64,000 bases of DNA from Dactylosporangium fulvum (GCF_025137375.1 NZ_CP073720.1:4984501-5048500); one strand, 5' to 3'; shown: positions 32,581 through 40,421, counted from the stretch's first letter. Program-made: numbers and translations. The notes: generated by a model not told the origin, from the letters alone.

Positions 32581-33792
32581 ATGACCAGGGCCGTGAAGCG
32601 GGCGTTGAAATACCGCTTCTACCCGAACCCGGAGCAGGCCGCCGAGCTTGCCCGGACGTTCGGCTGTGTCCGGCTGGTCTACAACATGGCGTTGCGGGCC
32701 CGCACCGAGGCGTGGACGCTGCGCCAGGAACGGGTCAGCTACAACACCACCTCGGCGATGTTGACCGCGTGGAAGAAGACCGAGGAACTGGCGTTCCTCA
32801 ACGAGGTCTCCTCCGTGCCGTTGCAGCAGGCGCTGCGCCACCTCCAGGTGGCGTACACGAACTTCTTCGCCAAGCGGGCCAAGTACCCGACGTTCAAGTC
32901 CAAGAAGAAGTCGCGCCGCTCGGCGGAGTACACCACCAGCGCGTTGCGGTACCGCGACGGCCGGCTCACCCTGGCGAAGATGACCGAACCCCTGGACATC
33001 GTGTGGTCCCGTCCACTGCCGGACAGCGCATCGCCGTCCACAGTGACCGTGTCGCAAGACGCCGCAGGCCGATGGTTCGTGTCCCTGCTCTGCGACGACG
33101 TGATCGAGCAGGCCCCAGCCCCGGCCACGGGTGTGGTCGGCGTCGATGCCGGTCTGGACAGCCTGCTCGCCCTGTCCACCGGGGAGAAGATCACCAACCC
33201 GCGCCACGAGCGCCGCGACCGGGCCGCACTCGCCCGCGCCCACAGGAACCTCACCAAGAAGGAGCAGGGCTCCGCGAACCGAGCCAAGGCCCGCCTCAAG
33301 GTCGCCCGCGTCCACGCCCGAATCACCGACCGCAGGCGCGACCACCTGCATAAGCTGACCACTCGACTCGTTCGTGAGAACCAAACGATCGTGATCGAGG
33401 ACCTGACCGTGCGCAACATGGTCAACAACCACAGCCTGGCCCGCGCCATCAGCGACGCGGCATGGCGGCAGTTCCGCACCATGCTGGAGTACAAGGCCGA
33501 CTGGCACGGCCGCACCCTGGTCGTCGTGGACCGCTGGTTCCCGTCGTCCAAACTGTGCTCCGCTTGCGGTGCCCTCGCTGAGCGGATGCCGCTGAACGTG
33601 CGGTCGTGGACGTGCCGATGCGCACGTACCCACGACCGCGACGTGAACGCGGCCCGCAACATCCTCGCGGAGGGGCTCTCCGTGATTGCCTGTGGAGGCG
33701 GTGTAAGACCTCAACGAGAGTCCTCTCGGACGGGGCGGTCGTCGGCGAAGCAGGAACCCCCCGGGGCGACCCAGGGAATCCCCGTCCTTTAG
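32581..33792 (+). CDS. tnpB: TnpB RNA-guided nuclease (IS200/IS605 accessory protein)
   Basis: A 403-residue TnpB with all parts: N-terminal wedge domain (YRFYPNPEQAAELARTFGCV), RuvC-like residues Asp189 (GVDAGLDSL), Glu273 (VIEDLTVRNM) and Asp354 (HDRDVNAARNIL), and a zinc finger with Cys326, Cys329, Cys345 and Cys347. The protein therefore looks active. TnpB uses a right-end transcript as guide to cut the empty donor site and so keeps the element. The basic tail after residue 370 coincides with the likely omegaRNA region. The ATG is at 32581. Confidence 0.92.
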   Translation: MTRAVKRALKYRFYPNPEQAAELARTFGCVRLVYNMALRARTEAWTLRQERVSYNTTSAMLTAWKKTEELAFLNEVSSVPLQQALRHLQVAYTNFFAKRAKYPTFKSKKKSRRSAEYTTSALRYRDGRLTLAKMTEPLDIVWSRPLPDSASPSTVTVSQDAAGRWFVSLLCDDVIEQAPAPATGVVGVDAGLDSLLALSTGEKITNPRHERRDRAALARAHRNLTKKEQGSANRAKARLKVARVHARITDRRRDHLHKLTTRLVRENQTIVIEDLTVRNMVNNHSLARAISDAAWRQFRTMLEYKADWHGRTLVVVDRWFPSSKLCSACGALAERMPLNVRSWTCRCARTHDRDVNAARNILAEGLSVIACGGGVRPQRESSRTGRSSAKQEPPGATQGIPVL

Positions 33793-33810
33793 GGCGGGGA
33801 GGATTGTCAA
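33640..33810 (+). ncRNA. Putative omegaRNA (TnpB guide RNA scaffold)
   Basis: In TnpB elements the guide scaffold overlaps the 3' end of tnpB and ends at the element's right edge. Here that region is GC-rich, contains CCCCCCGGGG and the right-end hairpin 33779-33800, and would be followed by guide bases read from the flank (from about 33811). Boundaries are inferred from the family, not seen directly. Confidence 0.4.
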
Positions 33811-34349
33811 GTCAGCTCCTGCCGCAGTTGCCGGCGGGCACGCATTGCCCGCGTCTTGACGGTGCCGGGCGGGATGCCGAGCAGGACGGCGGCCTCGGCG
33901 GTGCTGAACCCGTCGAGGACGGTCGCCTGCACGACCGCCCGCAGCTCGGGCGAGAGCCGGTCGAGCGCGCCGGCGAGGTCGCCGTGCTCGACGCCATACA
34001 GCACCTGGTCCTCGGCCGAGGGCTCGTCGCGGCCGCGGAACCGGCCGAGCAGGCGGGCGAGGCGGTCCCGGGAGCCGTGCCGGCGCAGCGCGTCGACCAG
34101 CCGCCGGGACCCGATCCGCCACAACCACCCGGCGACGTCGCCGCGCTCGCGGTATCGTGCGGCGCCGCCGCGCCACAGGTCGAGGAACGTCTCCTGAACG
34201 ACGTCGTCGACCAGGGCCTCGTCGGCGCACCGGTGCCGCAACCGCAGGACCAGCCACGCGGCGTGACGGCGGTAGAACGCCTCGAACGCAGCCCGGTCCC
34301 CGGCGGCGGTCAGCGCCAGCAGGTCGGCGTCGCTTCGGGTGTCGCTCAC
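33807..34349 (-). CDS. ECF-family RNA polymerase sigma factor
   Basis: A 180-residue sigma factor. Region 2 is ADLLALTAAGDRAAFEAFYR to VVQETFLDLWRG. Region 4 is ELRAVVQATVLDGFSTAEAA to LGIPPGTVKTRAMRARRQL. It binds core polymerase and is controlled by the zinc anti-sigma factor encoded at 31574-32425. GTG start at 34349. The last codons and stop (CTGACTTGA) lie at the right edge of the TnpB element, so the natural C-terminus may be altered by a few residues. Confidence 0.88.
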   Translation of the reverse strand: MSDTRSDADLLALTAAGDRAAFEAFYRRHAAWLVLRLRHRCADEALVDDVVQETFLDLWRGGAARYRERGDVAGWLWRIGSRRLVDALRRHGSRDRLARLLGRFRGRDEPSAEDQVLYGVEHGDLAGALDRLSPELRAVVQATVLDGFSTAEAAVLLGIPPGTVKTRAMRARRQLRQELT

Positions 34350-34421
34350 ACCCCATCATCGGACGCCACCGCCCCGGCGGTTCACGTCGCCGATCAGCAG
34401 GTCGGTGCGACCGGCATGCGG

Positions 34422-34452
34422 TTGACCTTCAAGTGGGTTGAAGGATCAGGAT
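34422..34452 (+). promoter_or_regulatory. MerR-type promoter with operator palindrome in a 19-bp spacer
   Basis: The -35 TTGACC (34422-34427) and the -10 CAGGAT (34447-34452) are 19 bases apart, the overlong spacer typical of MerR-controlled promoters. CCTTCAA-GTGGG-TTGAAGG (34426-34444) is a perfect 7-5-7 palindrome lying in the spacer. A MerR gene follows directly, so autoregulation by DNA twisting is very likely. Confidence 0.75.
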
Positions 34453-34479
34453 GGGCGTGTGGGTGAACGGGACGACCGG

Positions 34480-35538
34480 ATGACGATCGGGGTGTTCGCG
34501 CGGGCCGCGAACGTCACGACGAGTGCGCTGCGGTTCTACGACGACTGCGGTCTCGTGCGGCCTGCCTCGGTCGACGCGGCGACCGGGTACCGGTACTACT
34601 CGCTGGAACAGCTCGACGAGGTCGTCCTGATCCGCCATCTGCGGGACGCGGGACTGCCGCTGGGTGACGTGCGGCGGCTGCTGGCCGGCCCGGTGGAGGC
34701 GGCCGAAGAGCTGCTGGCCGCCCGGCTGCGGACGATGGAGCAGGCCGTCGAGGCCGCCCGTGCCGCGGCCGCCGCCGCGCTGCTCGCGATCCGGGACCGG
34801 GAGCGCGCCGTCGTGTCACTGCCCGGCCGGGTCCTCGCCGAGGCGATCGGTCAGGTCGTCGCCGCCGCCGACGTGACGGGCGACATCCCTGTGCTCGGCG
34901 GCGTCCTGATCGAGGCGGCCGCGGCGGAGCTCACGCTGGTGGCGACCGACCGGTACCGGCTGGCGGTCAGGTCGATGTACGCCGAGGTCCGGTGCCACGT
35001 GCCGGCGGCGGCGGTCGTCGCGGCCGCGACGCTGGACGACGCACGGCGGTGGATCGGTGCGCAGGACAGCGTGGAGCTGCGGTTCGGCGATGCGCACGTC
35101 CGGCTCGCCGGGCCGGGTGGCGAGCGGAGGCTGTCCACGATCGAGGAACCGTACCCCTCCTACCGGGTCGTCCTCGAGGAGCTGCCCGAGCCGCTGACCC
35201 GGGTGGTCGCCCCCCGCGGCCTGCTCCTGTCCGCCATCGGCGACGACCCGGAAGCGCGCCTCGATCTTGCCGTGGACGGCGGCCTGACCATCAGGTCGTC
35301 CGCCGGTCACGAGCCGGCGGCGGTCCCCGCCGACGTCGCCGGCGAGCCGGTGGCGATCAGCTTCATGTTCAGCACGCTGCACCCGGCCCTGACGGCCGGG
35401 GTCGGTCCCGACGTGATGCTCCGGATCAGCCGGCCCGACCTGCCCGTCGTCGTCCGCTCGGCCGACGACGGCGATCTCACCACCCTGGTCATGCCCGCCA
35501 AGGCGGCGACGCCGCACGGACACCGAGGAGCATCGTGA
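34480..35538 (+). CDS. MerR regulator fused to a DNA-polymerase-III beta-clamp-like domain
   Basis: A 352-residue fusion. Residues 1-70 are a MerR winged helix (MTIGVFARAANVTTSALRFY); a coiled coil runs to about 115. From about 118 the protein resembles one to two DnaN clamp segments: DRYRLAVRSM, DDPEARLDLAVDGGLTI and, at the end, FSTLHPALTAGVGPDVMLRI with LTTLVMPA as in the clamp C-terminus. In MerR proteins this place normally holds a ligand pocket, so the clamp fold probably serves as sensor or oligomer ring. Start: ATG 34480; GTG 34459 would fit a leaderless mRNA from the promoter just upstream. Overlaps the next gene by GTGA. Confidence 0.75.
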   Translation: MTIGVFARAANVTTSALRFYDDCGLVRPASVDAATGYRYYSLEQLDEVVLIRHLRDAGLPLGDVRRLLAGPVEAAEELLAARLRTMEQAVEAARAAAAAALLAIRDRERAVVSLPGRVLAEAIGQVVAAADVTGDIPVLGGVLIEAAAAELTLVATDRYRLAVRSMYAEVRCHVPAAAVVAAATLDDARRWIGAQDSVELRFGDAHVRLAGPGGERRLSTIEEPYPSYRVVLEELPEPLTRVVAPRGLLLSAIGDDPEARLDLAVDGGLTIRSSAGHEPAAVPADVAGEPVAISFMFSTLHPALTAGVGPDVMLRISRPDLPVVVRSADDGDLTTLVMPAKAATPHGHRGAS

Positions 35539-36020
35539 ACCAGCACGACGAGACCATGGCCGGCATCGTCGCCGCGGTGGAGCTCGGCCGGTCGGGGCAG
35601 CGGGCCCGGGCCCGTGACGCCCTCACCGCACTCTGGGAGCGGATCGGTGCCGACGGCGACGCCCTCCACCGCTGCACCCTCGCGCACTATCTGGCCGACC
35701 TCCAGGACACCGCCGAAGCCGAGCTCATGTGGGACGAGCGCGCACTGGCGGCCGTCGGCGGCCTCACCGACGAGCGCGCCCGGCAGTACCACTCCTCGCT
35801 GCAGGTCCGGGGCTTCCTCCCGTCGCTGCATCTCAACCTGGCCGACGATCACCGTCGCCTGGGCGACCCCGAAGCGGCCAGGGAACACCTGGCCGCCGCC
35901 CGGGACCTCAGCCGGCACCTGCCCGGCGACCAGTACGGCGACCTCGTCCGCGACGGCATCCGCAACGTCACCCGGGCGCTCGACGCCGGCTCGACGCAAC
36001 GCCTCGACTCCCACCCGTAG
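35535..36020 (+). CDS. Small TPR-like protein coupled to the MerR-clamp gene
   Basis: A 161-residue all-helical protein with TPR-like pairs (AVELGRSGQRARARDALTAL, LHLNLADDHRRLGDPEAARE, HLAAARDLSRHLP). GAGGAG lies before the GTG at 35535, and the start overlaps the MerR-clamp stop (GTGA), so the two are made together and probably act together. No catalytic features. I know no precise function. Confidence 0.6.
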   Translation: MNQHDETMAGIVAAVELGRSGQRARARDALTALWERIGADGDALHRCTLAHYLADLQDTAEAELMWDERALAAVGGLTDERARQYHSSLQVRGFLPSLHLNLADDHRRLGDPEAAREHLAAARDLSRHLPGDQYGDLVRDGIRNVTRALDAGSTQRLDSHP

Positions 36021-36029
36021 CAGCGGCGG

Positions 36030-37016
36030 CTACCGGCCCTCCTTCGGCCTTGCGCGGCGGTGGCCGTACCGCTGCCGGTACTGCTCCTGCTCCGGCGCGA
36101 GCCGGTCCCAGCTGTAGCCGCCGCCGTCCGCGTCCTCGGCGATCGTGACGCAGCACGTGTCGAGGCCGCCGGGCGGTATCTCGTGCACCGCTGTCACCCG
36201 GGCCAGGCCGCCGTGGAAGTCGTCCTCGGGGTGGCCGATGAACAGCCGCGACGGCACGTAGATGTCCTCGCCCACCCGCGGCGGGGGCGGCGGCGGCTCC
36301 GAGCGGAACGAACGCTTGAGGATCTGCTCCAGGCTGCCCTCCCGTACCTGTCCGGCGCGGGTCGGCACCGACGGGTCGGCGAGTTCCAGCGAGCTGTGCA
36401 CCCCGAGCGCGGCCATGAGCGCCTCGCCGTCGAGGTGCCACGCCCGCCGCGGCGGCGGCGACCGGTCCCCGTCGAGGGTGCGGGCGACCCACCCGGCGAC
36501 GGCGGCCGGCTCGGGGACGAGGTCCTGCAGCCAGTACACGTGGCCGCTACGCCAGACCTCCGGCGGAGAGCGGTCGGGCACGTCGGCGGTATACCACCAG
36601 CCGTTGGAGCAGTTCCAGCCGATGCCGAACGACCGCGCCCGCGGAAACGCCCGCACCGCGGCGGCCAGGTCGAGCGTGAGCTGGCCGAGCATCACACCCG
36701 ACGTCTCCACCCGCCGCGCGACGACCGGCAGCCCCCGCCCGGCGAGCGCCCGCTCGACGGCGAGCACGTAACCGTAGTGCGGGTGCCGCCGCAGCGCGTC
36801 GGCATGGTCCTTCACCGCGTCGCCGTGGTCGCGGACGTGCTCGATGCCGGCGGCGGCGGAGGCGAGCTCGGACAGTGTGCCGGTCCAGCCCGCGTCGTAG
36901 GCCCGCTGCGCCAGTGCGAGGCGGAACGGGCTGCCGGCGAGGCGTGGCTCGGCGAGCAGCAGCATGGCCTGTGTCCGTTGTGCCGGTGTCAGCGCCGTGG
37001 GTGCCGGCTCGGTCAT
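36030..37016 (-). CDS. Hypothetical protein of unknown function
   Basis: A 328-residue soluble protein beginning MTEPAPTALTPAQRTQAMLL. A helical N-terminal domain (to about 115) is followed by a mixed domain with SFGIGWNCSNGWWYTADVPD and a Pro-rich bridge (SEPPPPPPRVGEDIYVPSRL) leading to a C-terminal beta part with DTCCVTIAEDADGGGYSWDR. GAGGAGG lies seven bases before the ATG at 37016. It is 50 bases downstream of the AlaRS-like gene on the same strand, so the two may form an operon. Confidence 0.6.
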   Translation of the reverse strand: MTEPAPTALTPAQRTQAMLLLAEPRLAGSPFRLALAQRAYDAGWTGTLSELASAAAGIEHVRDHGDAVKDHADALRRHPHYGYVLAVERALAGRGLPVVARRVETSGVMLGQLTLDLAAAVRAFPRARSFGIGWNCSNGWWYTADVPDRSPPEVWRSGHVYWLQDLVPEPAAVAGWVARTLDGDRSPPPRRAWHLDGEALMAALGVHSSLELADPSVPTRAGQVREGSLEQILKRSFRSEPPPPPPRVGEDIYVPSRLFIGHPEDDFHGGLARVTAVHEIPPGGLDTCCVTIAEDADGGGYSWDRLAPEQEQYRQRYGHRRARPKEGR

Positions 37017-37065
37017 GCGGACCTCCTCGGGTGGCCTGACATCGTACGGCCCGGATCTACCGGGG

Positions 37066-38241
37066 TCACTGCTGGTCGAGCAGCGACCGCACGAGGTCGC
37101 GGGGCAGCCCGTGGGTGTCGTGCAGGAACCGGTAGTCCGCGTCGGTGAGCGGCCCCCGGCGCCGCTGCCGCCGTACGATCGGCCGGCCGCGCTCGACCAG
37201 CCGCCGGAACCGCCGCTCCTCGTCCAGGAGCACGTCCCGGATCCGCCCGGGCTCGTCGCGCTGCTCGAACACGTCGAGCGTGTGGGAGTACACCCACAGG
37301 GGCAGGTCGGACAGGGACCGGGACGGGTCGTCGCGCCACAGCGTGGTGAGCGTGCGGCGCAGGAGGCGGCGCAGGACGTACCCACGGCCGGTGTTCGACG
37401 GCGTCACCAGGTCACCGACGACGACCGTGCCCGAGCGAAGGTGGTCCACCACCAGCCGGTGCGGCCCCGGGTCGAGCGGCCACAGCCCGGACACCGTGTC
37501 CGTCCACGGCCGCAAGACGTCGCACTCGTACACGTCGTGGTGGCCCTGCAGCACCATGAGCAGCCGTTCGAAGCCCATCCCGGTGTCCACGGACGGCCGG
37601 GGGAACACCTCCAGGCCGCCGTCGGAACGGCGGCGGTACCGCATCGAGACGTGGTTCCACACCTCGACCCAGCGGTCGTCGGTCGTCGGCGTGCCGGTCG
37701 GCGGGCCGTCCCCGGTCCACACGAAGATCTCCGAGTCGGGGCCGCACGGGCCGGTCGGGCCGTTGGACCACCAGTTGTCCTCGCCGGTCGGCTCGACGGG
37801 CAGACCGAGTTCCTCCCACACCCGCCGTGACCCGTCGTCCGGCGGCACCTGCCCGTCGCCGCCGAACACGGTGACGTGCAGCCGGGACGGGTCGACGCCG
37901 AACCCGTCGCGCAGCAGCTCGTACCCCCAGCGCAGGCTCCGCCCGTGCGGGTAGTCGCCGAGGGACCAGCTGCCGAGCATCTGGAACGTGGTCAGGTGCG
38001 TCCGGTCGCCGACCTCCTCCAGGTCCGTCGTGCGCAGACAGCGCTGCACGTTGACGAGTCGCCGGCCGAGCGGGTGCGGCCGGCCCTCGAGGTACGGCGT
38101 CAGGGGGTGCATGCCGGACGTGGTGAACAGCACCGGGTCGCCCGGCGGCGGCAGCAGCGTGCCGCCGGTCACACGGCGGTGGCCGCGCTCGGTGAAGAAG
38201 TCGAGAAACGTGTCGCGCACGCTGCGGTGCGAGGTGTCCAT
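37066..38241 (-). CDS. Minimal alanyl-tRNA-synthetase-like protein (catalytic domain only)
   Basis: A 391-residue paralogue of class II AlaRS containing only the aminoacylation and tRNA-recognition part. Motif 1 region VLFTTSGMHPLTPYLEG, motif 2 TTFQMLGSWSLGDYP, GPTGPCGPDSEIF and motif 3 DTGMGFERLLMVLQG all resemble the active enzyme, and GYVLRRLLRRTL matches the tRNA-binding start. The editing domain and C-Ala of the roughly 880-residue housekeeping enzyme are absent. It could charge tRNA or activate an amino acid for another acceptor. AAGGAA precedes the ATG at 38241. Upstream lies a possible leader peptide and competing hairpins. Confidence 0.75.
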   Translation of the reverse strand: MDTSHRSVRDTFLDFFTERGHRRVTGGTLLPPPGDPVLFTTSGMHPLTPYLEGRPHPLGRRLVNVQRCLRTTDLEEVGDRTHLTTFQMLGSWSLGDYPHGRSLRWGYELLRDGFGVDPSRLHVTVFGGDGQVPPDDGSRRVWEELGLPVEPTGEDNWWSNGPTGPCGPDSEIFVWTGDGPPTGTPTTDDRWVEVWNHVSMRYRRRSDGGLEVFPRPSVDTGMGFERLLMVLQGHHDVYECDVLRPWTDTVSGLWPLDPGPHRLVVDHLRSGTVVVGDLVTPSNTGRGYVLRRLLRRTLTTLWRDDPSRSLSDLPLWVYSHTLDVFEQRDEPGRIRDVLLDEERRFRRLVERGRPIVRRQRRRGPLTDADYRFLHDTHGLPRDLVRSLLDQQ

Positions 38242-38251
38242 GGTGAGTTCC

Positions 38252-38362
38252 TTCCGGTCGGACACGCGGGGACCGGAAGACGGGCGCACGACGGGATCGG
38301 CGAACCGTTTCCGGTCGCCGGCGCGGGGTCGAGGGCGCGGGTCAGCAGGCGGCGGCCGGCGA
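38252..38362 (-). promoter_or_regulatory. Candidate attenuator with competing hairpins before the AlaRS-like gene
   Basis: Minus-strand RNA order: segment 0 TCGCCGGC (38355-38362, inside the leader ORF), segment 1 GCCGGCGACCGGAA (38309-38322), segment 2 TTCCGGTC (38271-38278), segment 3 GACCGGAA (38252-38259, overlapping the ribosome site of the synthetase gene). Segments 0:1, 1:2 and 2:3 are each complementary over 8 bases, so 1:2 would free and 2:3 would hide the ribosome site. The 0:1 and 1:2 pairings overlap by only two bases. Regulation is an inference. Confidence 0.4.
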
Positions 38363-38407
38363 GCGGAGAGCTCGCGCGGCGGCGGAGAAGCCTCGGCTGA
38401 TCTGCAT
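38342..38407 (-). CDS. Possible Ala-rich leader peptide
   Basis: A 21-residue frame from ATG 38407, with GGAG just upstream, encoding MQISRGFSAAARALRSPAAA and Cys. Seven of 21 codons are Ala, in two runs of three, directly before the competing hairpins that precede an alanyl-tRNA-synthetase-like gene. A ribosome slowed at Ala codons would cover segment 0. Ala-rich frames are common by chance in this GC-rich DNA, so support is contextual. Confidence 0.35.
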   Translation of the reverse strand: MQISRGFSAAARALRSPAAAC

Positions 38408-38477
38408 GCGCTCCAGTGTGCCCGCACGGCCCGCCGGTCGCCAACCGTTTCGCCACGGCGGCGTACTGTGCACGGCT

Positions 38478-38795
38478 GTGACGGACCTGTTCGAGATGAT
38501 CCGCCAGGGCGACGTCGCCGCCACCGCCGCTGTGTTCACGGGACTGGACGAGGCGCGCCGCCGGGAGCTCGGCGCCGGCCTGGTGGCGCGGCTCAAGCGC
38601 GACCGCGGCGCCTGGTGGCACGACCGCCCGGCCGCGGCGCTGGCCGTGGCCGTGGTGGCGGGCCTGCCCAGCGCCGCCGCGGCGGCGCAGGTTCTCGACC
38701 ACCGGTCGTTCGGTGCTCGCTCAGGCCGGCTTCACCCGCTCGGGCTCTCGGGACGGGGCGAAGGCGTCGTGGAGGTTGCGCATGGCCAGCAGTGA
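38478..38795 (+). pseudogene. N-terminal fragment of a larger protein gene
   Basis: From GTG 38478 the frame reads TDLFEMIRQGDVAATAAVFT, LDEARRRELGAGLVARLKRD and DRPAAALAVAVVAGLPSAAA, a convincing protein start resembling the first part of long DUF6493-like proteins (assignment uncertain). At about 38720 it loses protein character where it meets the antisense end of the convergent 38721-39701 gene, and stops at 38795. It looks like a gene whose 3' part was deleted. Confidence 0.45.
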
Positions 38796-39701
38796 GGAGC
38801 GCACCTCCTGCAGCAGCTCGGTGGTGCTCAGCGGCCGGCCCCACTCGCGCATCGCGAGGTCGTCGAAGCCGATCGTCTCGATGCCGCAGCCGTAGCGGCC
38901 GCCGAGCAGGCGGACGGCGTCGCAGTGCTGGTGCCGGACATACGGGGCGTTGGTGACCAGCAGCACGCGCTCGGCCGCGGTCGGGGTGTGGACGTGCTCG
39001 GCCCAGCCCACGAGCGTGTCGGCCGTGTTCGCCCGGCGCGGCGGCCGGGTCGACGCGGCGGCGAGCACGTGCACCTCCTCGACACCCGGGCGGGGAGCGG
39101 CCCAGACGCGGTGCCACCAGCCTTCGCCCTCACGCACCGTCGCCGGCTCCGGAAGGTCCAGGAACCGGCGCAGCCCGACCGTCATCATGTCGGCCTCGGT
39201 CTCGAACGGGTCGAGTCCGAGGCGGATGCCCTCGCGGTGTTCCCGGTCGTCGCGCCACCGCAGGCTGCCCAGTCCGGTGAGGGTCCGGACGCGCAGGCCG
39301 CCGGCGAGCAGGCGGGCGGTGTAGTCGGTCCGGCCGAGCGCCACCCGGATGCCCCCGCCGAGCACGAGGACGTGGTCATAGGAGTCGTACGCCGGGTGCT
39401 CCCGCCCGTCGAGGCCGAGCGCGTGGATCAGGGCCCGCAGCCGGGGATCCAGGTCCTGGCCGTAGTCGACGCGGGCGGTGTCGAACCGTTCCCTGACCCC
39501 GGCGCGGAAGTCCCAGACCTGCGAGAACTCCGCCACCCGGTCCAGCACCGACCCGACCGGGCCGTCCGGCACCGCACCGCCGAAGTGCCCGACCAGCTCC
39601 GCCATGGCCGGCGACGTCACCCACTCGCCGATCGAGGCCGCCACCGCCGCCGGGTCGGGTCCGCCGGGCTCGCACGGTGGCAGCGCGTACGGTTCCGTCA
39701 C
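38721..39701 (-). CDS. DUF218-like (YdcF/SanA fold) soluble protein
   Basis: A 326-residue protein whose second half follows the DUF218 pattern: DHVLVLGGGIRVALGRTDYT, a middle segment with RANTADTLVGWAE, and RVLLVTNAPYVRHQHCDAVR. In SanA/YdcF relatives these form a Rossmann-like pocket. There is no membrane helix, unlike SanA. GAGGAGG lies about ten bases before the GTG at 39701; ATG 39725 is an alternative. The function of the family is unsettled. Confidence 0.55.
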   Translation of the reverse strand: MTEPYALPPCEPGGPDPAAVAASIGEWVTSPAMAELVGHFGGAVPDGPVGSVLDRVAEFSQVWDFRAGVRERFDTARVDYGQDLDPRLRALIHALGLDGREHPAYDSYDHVLVLGGGIRVALGRTDYTARLLAGGLRVRTLTGLGSLRWRDDREHREGIRLGLDPFETEADMMTVGLRRFLDLPEPATVREGEGWWHRVWAAPRPGVEEVHVLAAASTRPPRRANTADTLVGWAEHVHTPTAAERVLLVTNAPYVRHQHCDAVRLLGGRYGCGIETIGFDDLAMREWGRPLSTTELLQEVRSSLLAMRNLHDAFAPSREPERVKPA

Positions 39702-39782
39702 CGCGCCGGTACCTCCTCGCCGCATCAGGACCAGCAGCCTACAAGACGGCCTCGCCGGAGCGGTGCCTTGCCGCCGTCTGTC

Positions 39783-40421
39783 ATGATCGGGACGGTGACG
39801 ACGAAGCAGCCCGCCAGGACCCGCACCCGCGTCGTCGGCGCCGTCGTCGGGCTCGGCGTGGTCGCCGCCGTCATCGCCGCCGCCGTGGTGATCGTGCCGC
39901 TCCTGCGGCCACCGGGCCCCCGCCCGGCCTTCCAGCTGCCCGTCCCCTGCGGCGAGACCTGGCAGCTCGGCACGTACCCCGGCCACGACGACTTCGACGT
40001 CGACCTGTTCCCGACCGTGGGGCAGGCGTGGGGACGGCCGGTGCTCGCGTCCTACGCCGGCGCGGTCACCGCGGCGGGCGTCAACGGATCGGTGGGCGGC
40101 CGCACGCCGGAGGACCCGGACGGCCCGCGCGGCCGTGGCGGCGGCTACTGGGTGGAGATCGACCACGGCGGCAGGTGGGAGACGCAGTACCTCCACCTGC
40201 TCGAACCGCCGATGGTCCGGAAGGGCCAGCGGGTCGAGCAGGGGGACCAGCTCGGCAAGGTCGGCAGCACCGGCAACTCCGGCGCGCCGCATCTGCACTA
40301 CGAGCAGCGCCGGGGCCGGGAGAAGGTCGAGACGTACTTCGACGGTTCACCCTCCGGCATCACCCACGACGACGCCGAGTACACGGTCACCCGAAAGAGC
40401 AACAACTGCCCGCCCGCGTGA
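39783..40421 (+). CDS. Membrane-anchored M23/LytM-family peptidase
   Basis: A 212-residue protein with one N-terminal membrane anchor (VVGAVVGLGVVAAVIAAAVV) and an extracytoplasmic LytM fold. The zinc ligands are present in order: HDDFDVD (HxxxD), the conserved YLHL strand, and HLHYE (HxH). It should cleave cell-wall peptide bridges or act as a wall-binding regulator. The Cys near the start (VPCGETW) and the Cys near the end (SNNCPPA) may pair. A close paralogue is encoded at 48705-49406 with the same PRPAFQLP(F/V)PCGETW start. Confidence 0.75.
   Translation: MIGTVTTKQPARTRTRVVGAVVGLGVVAAVIAAAVVIVPLLRPPGPRPAFQLPVPCGETWQLGTYPGHDDFDVDLFPTVGQAWGRPVLASYAGAVTAAGVNGSVGGRTPEDPDGPRGRGGGYWVEIDHGGRWETQYLHLLEPPMVRKGQRVEQGDQLGKVGSTGNSGAPHLHYEQRRGREKVETYFDGSPSGITHDDAEYTVTRKSNNCPPA

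Larger units (their letters stand above)
32437..33810 (+). mobile_element. IS200/IS605-type TnpB-only element inserted in a sigma-factor operon
   Basis: About 1.37 kb. The ends carry similar 22-base hairpins: left 32445-32466 (CTCC..CCTTCAGG..GGGGAG) and right 33779-33800 (TCCCC..CCTTTAGGG..GGGGA), the subterminal palindromes expected for this family. Inside is tnpB in plus orientation; there is no tnpA, so the element needs a transposase in trans. Edges are estimated from the hairpins. It separates the ECF sigma gene from its anti-sigma gene, and the sigma stop codon lies at the right edge. Confidence 0.8.
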
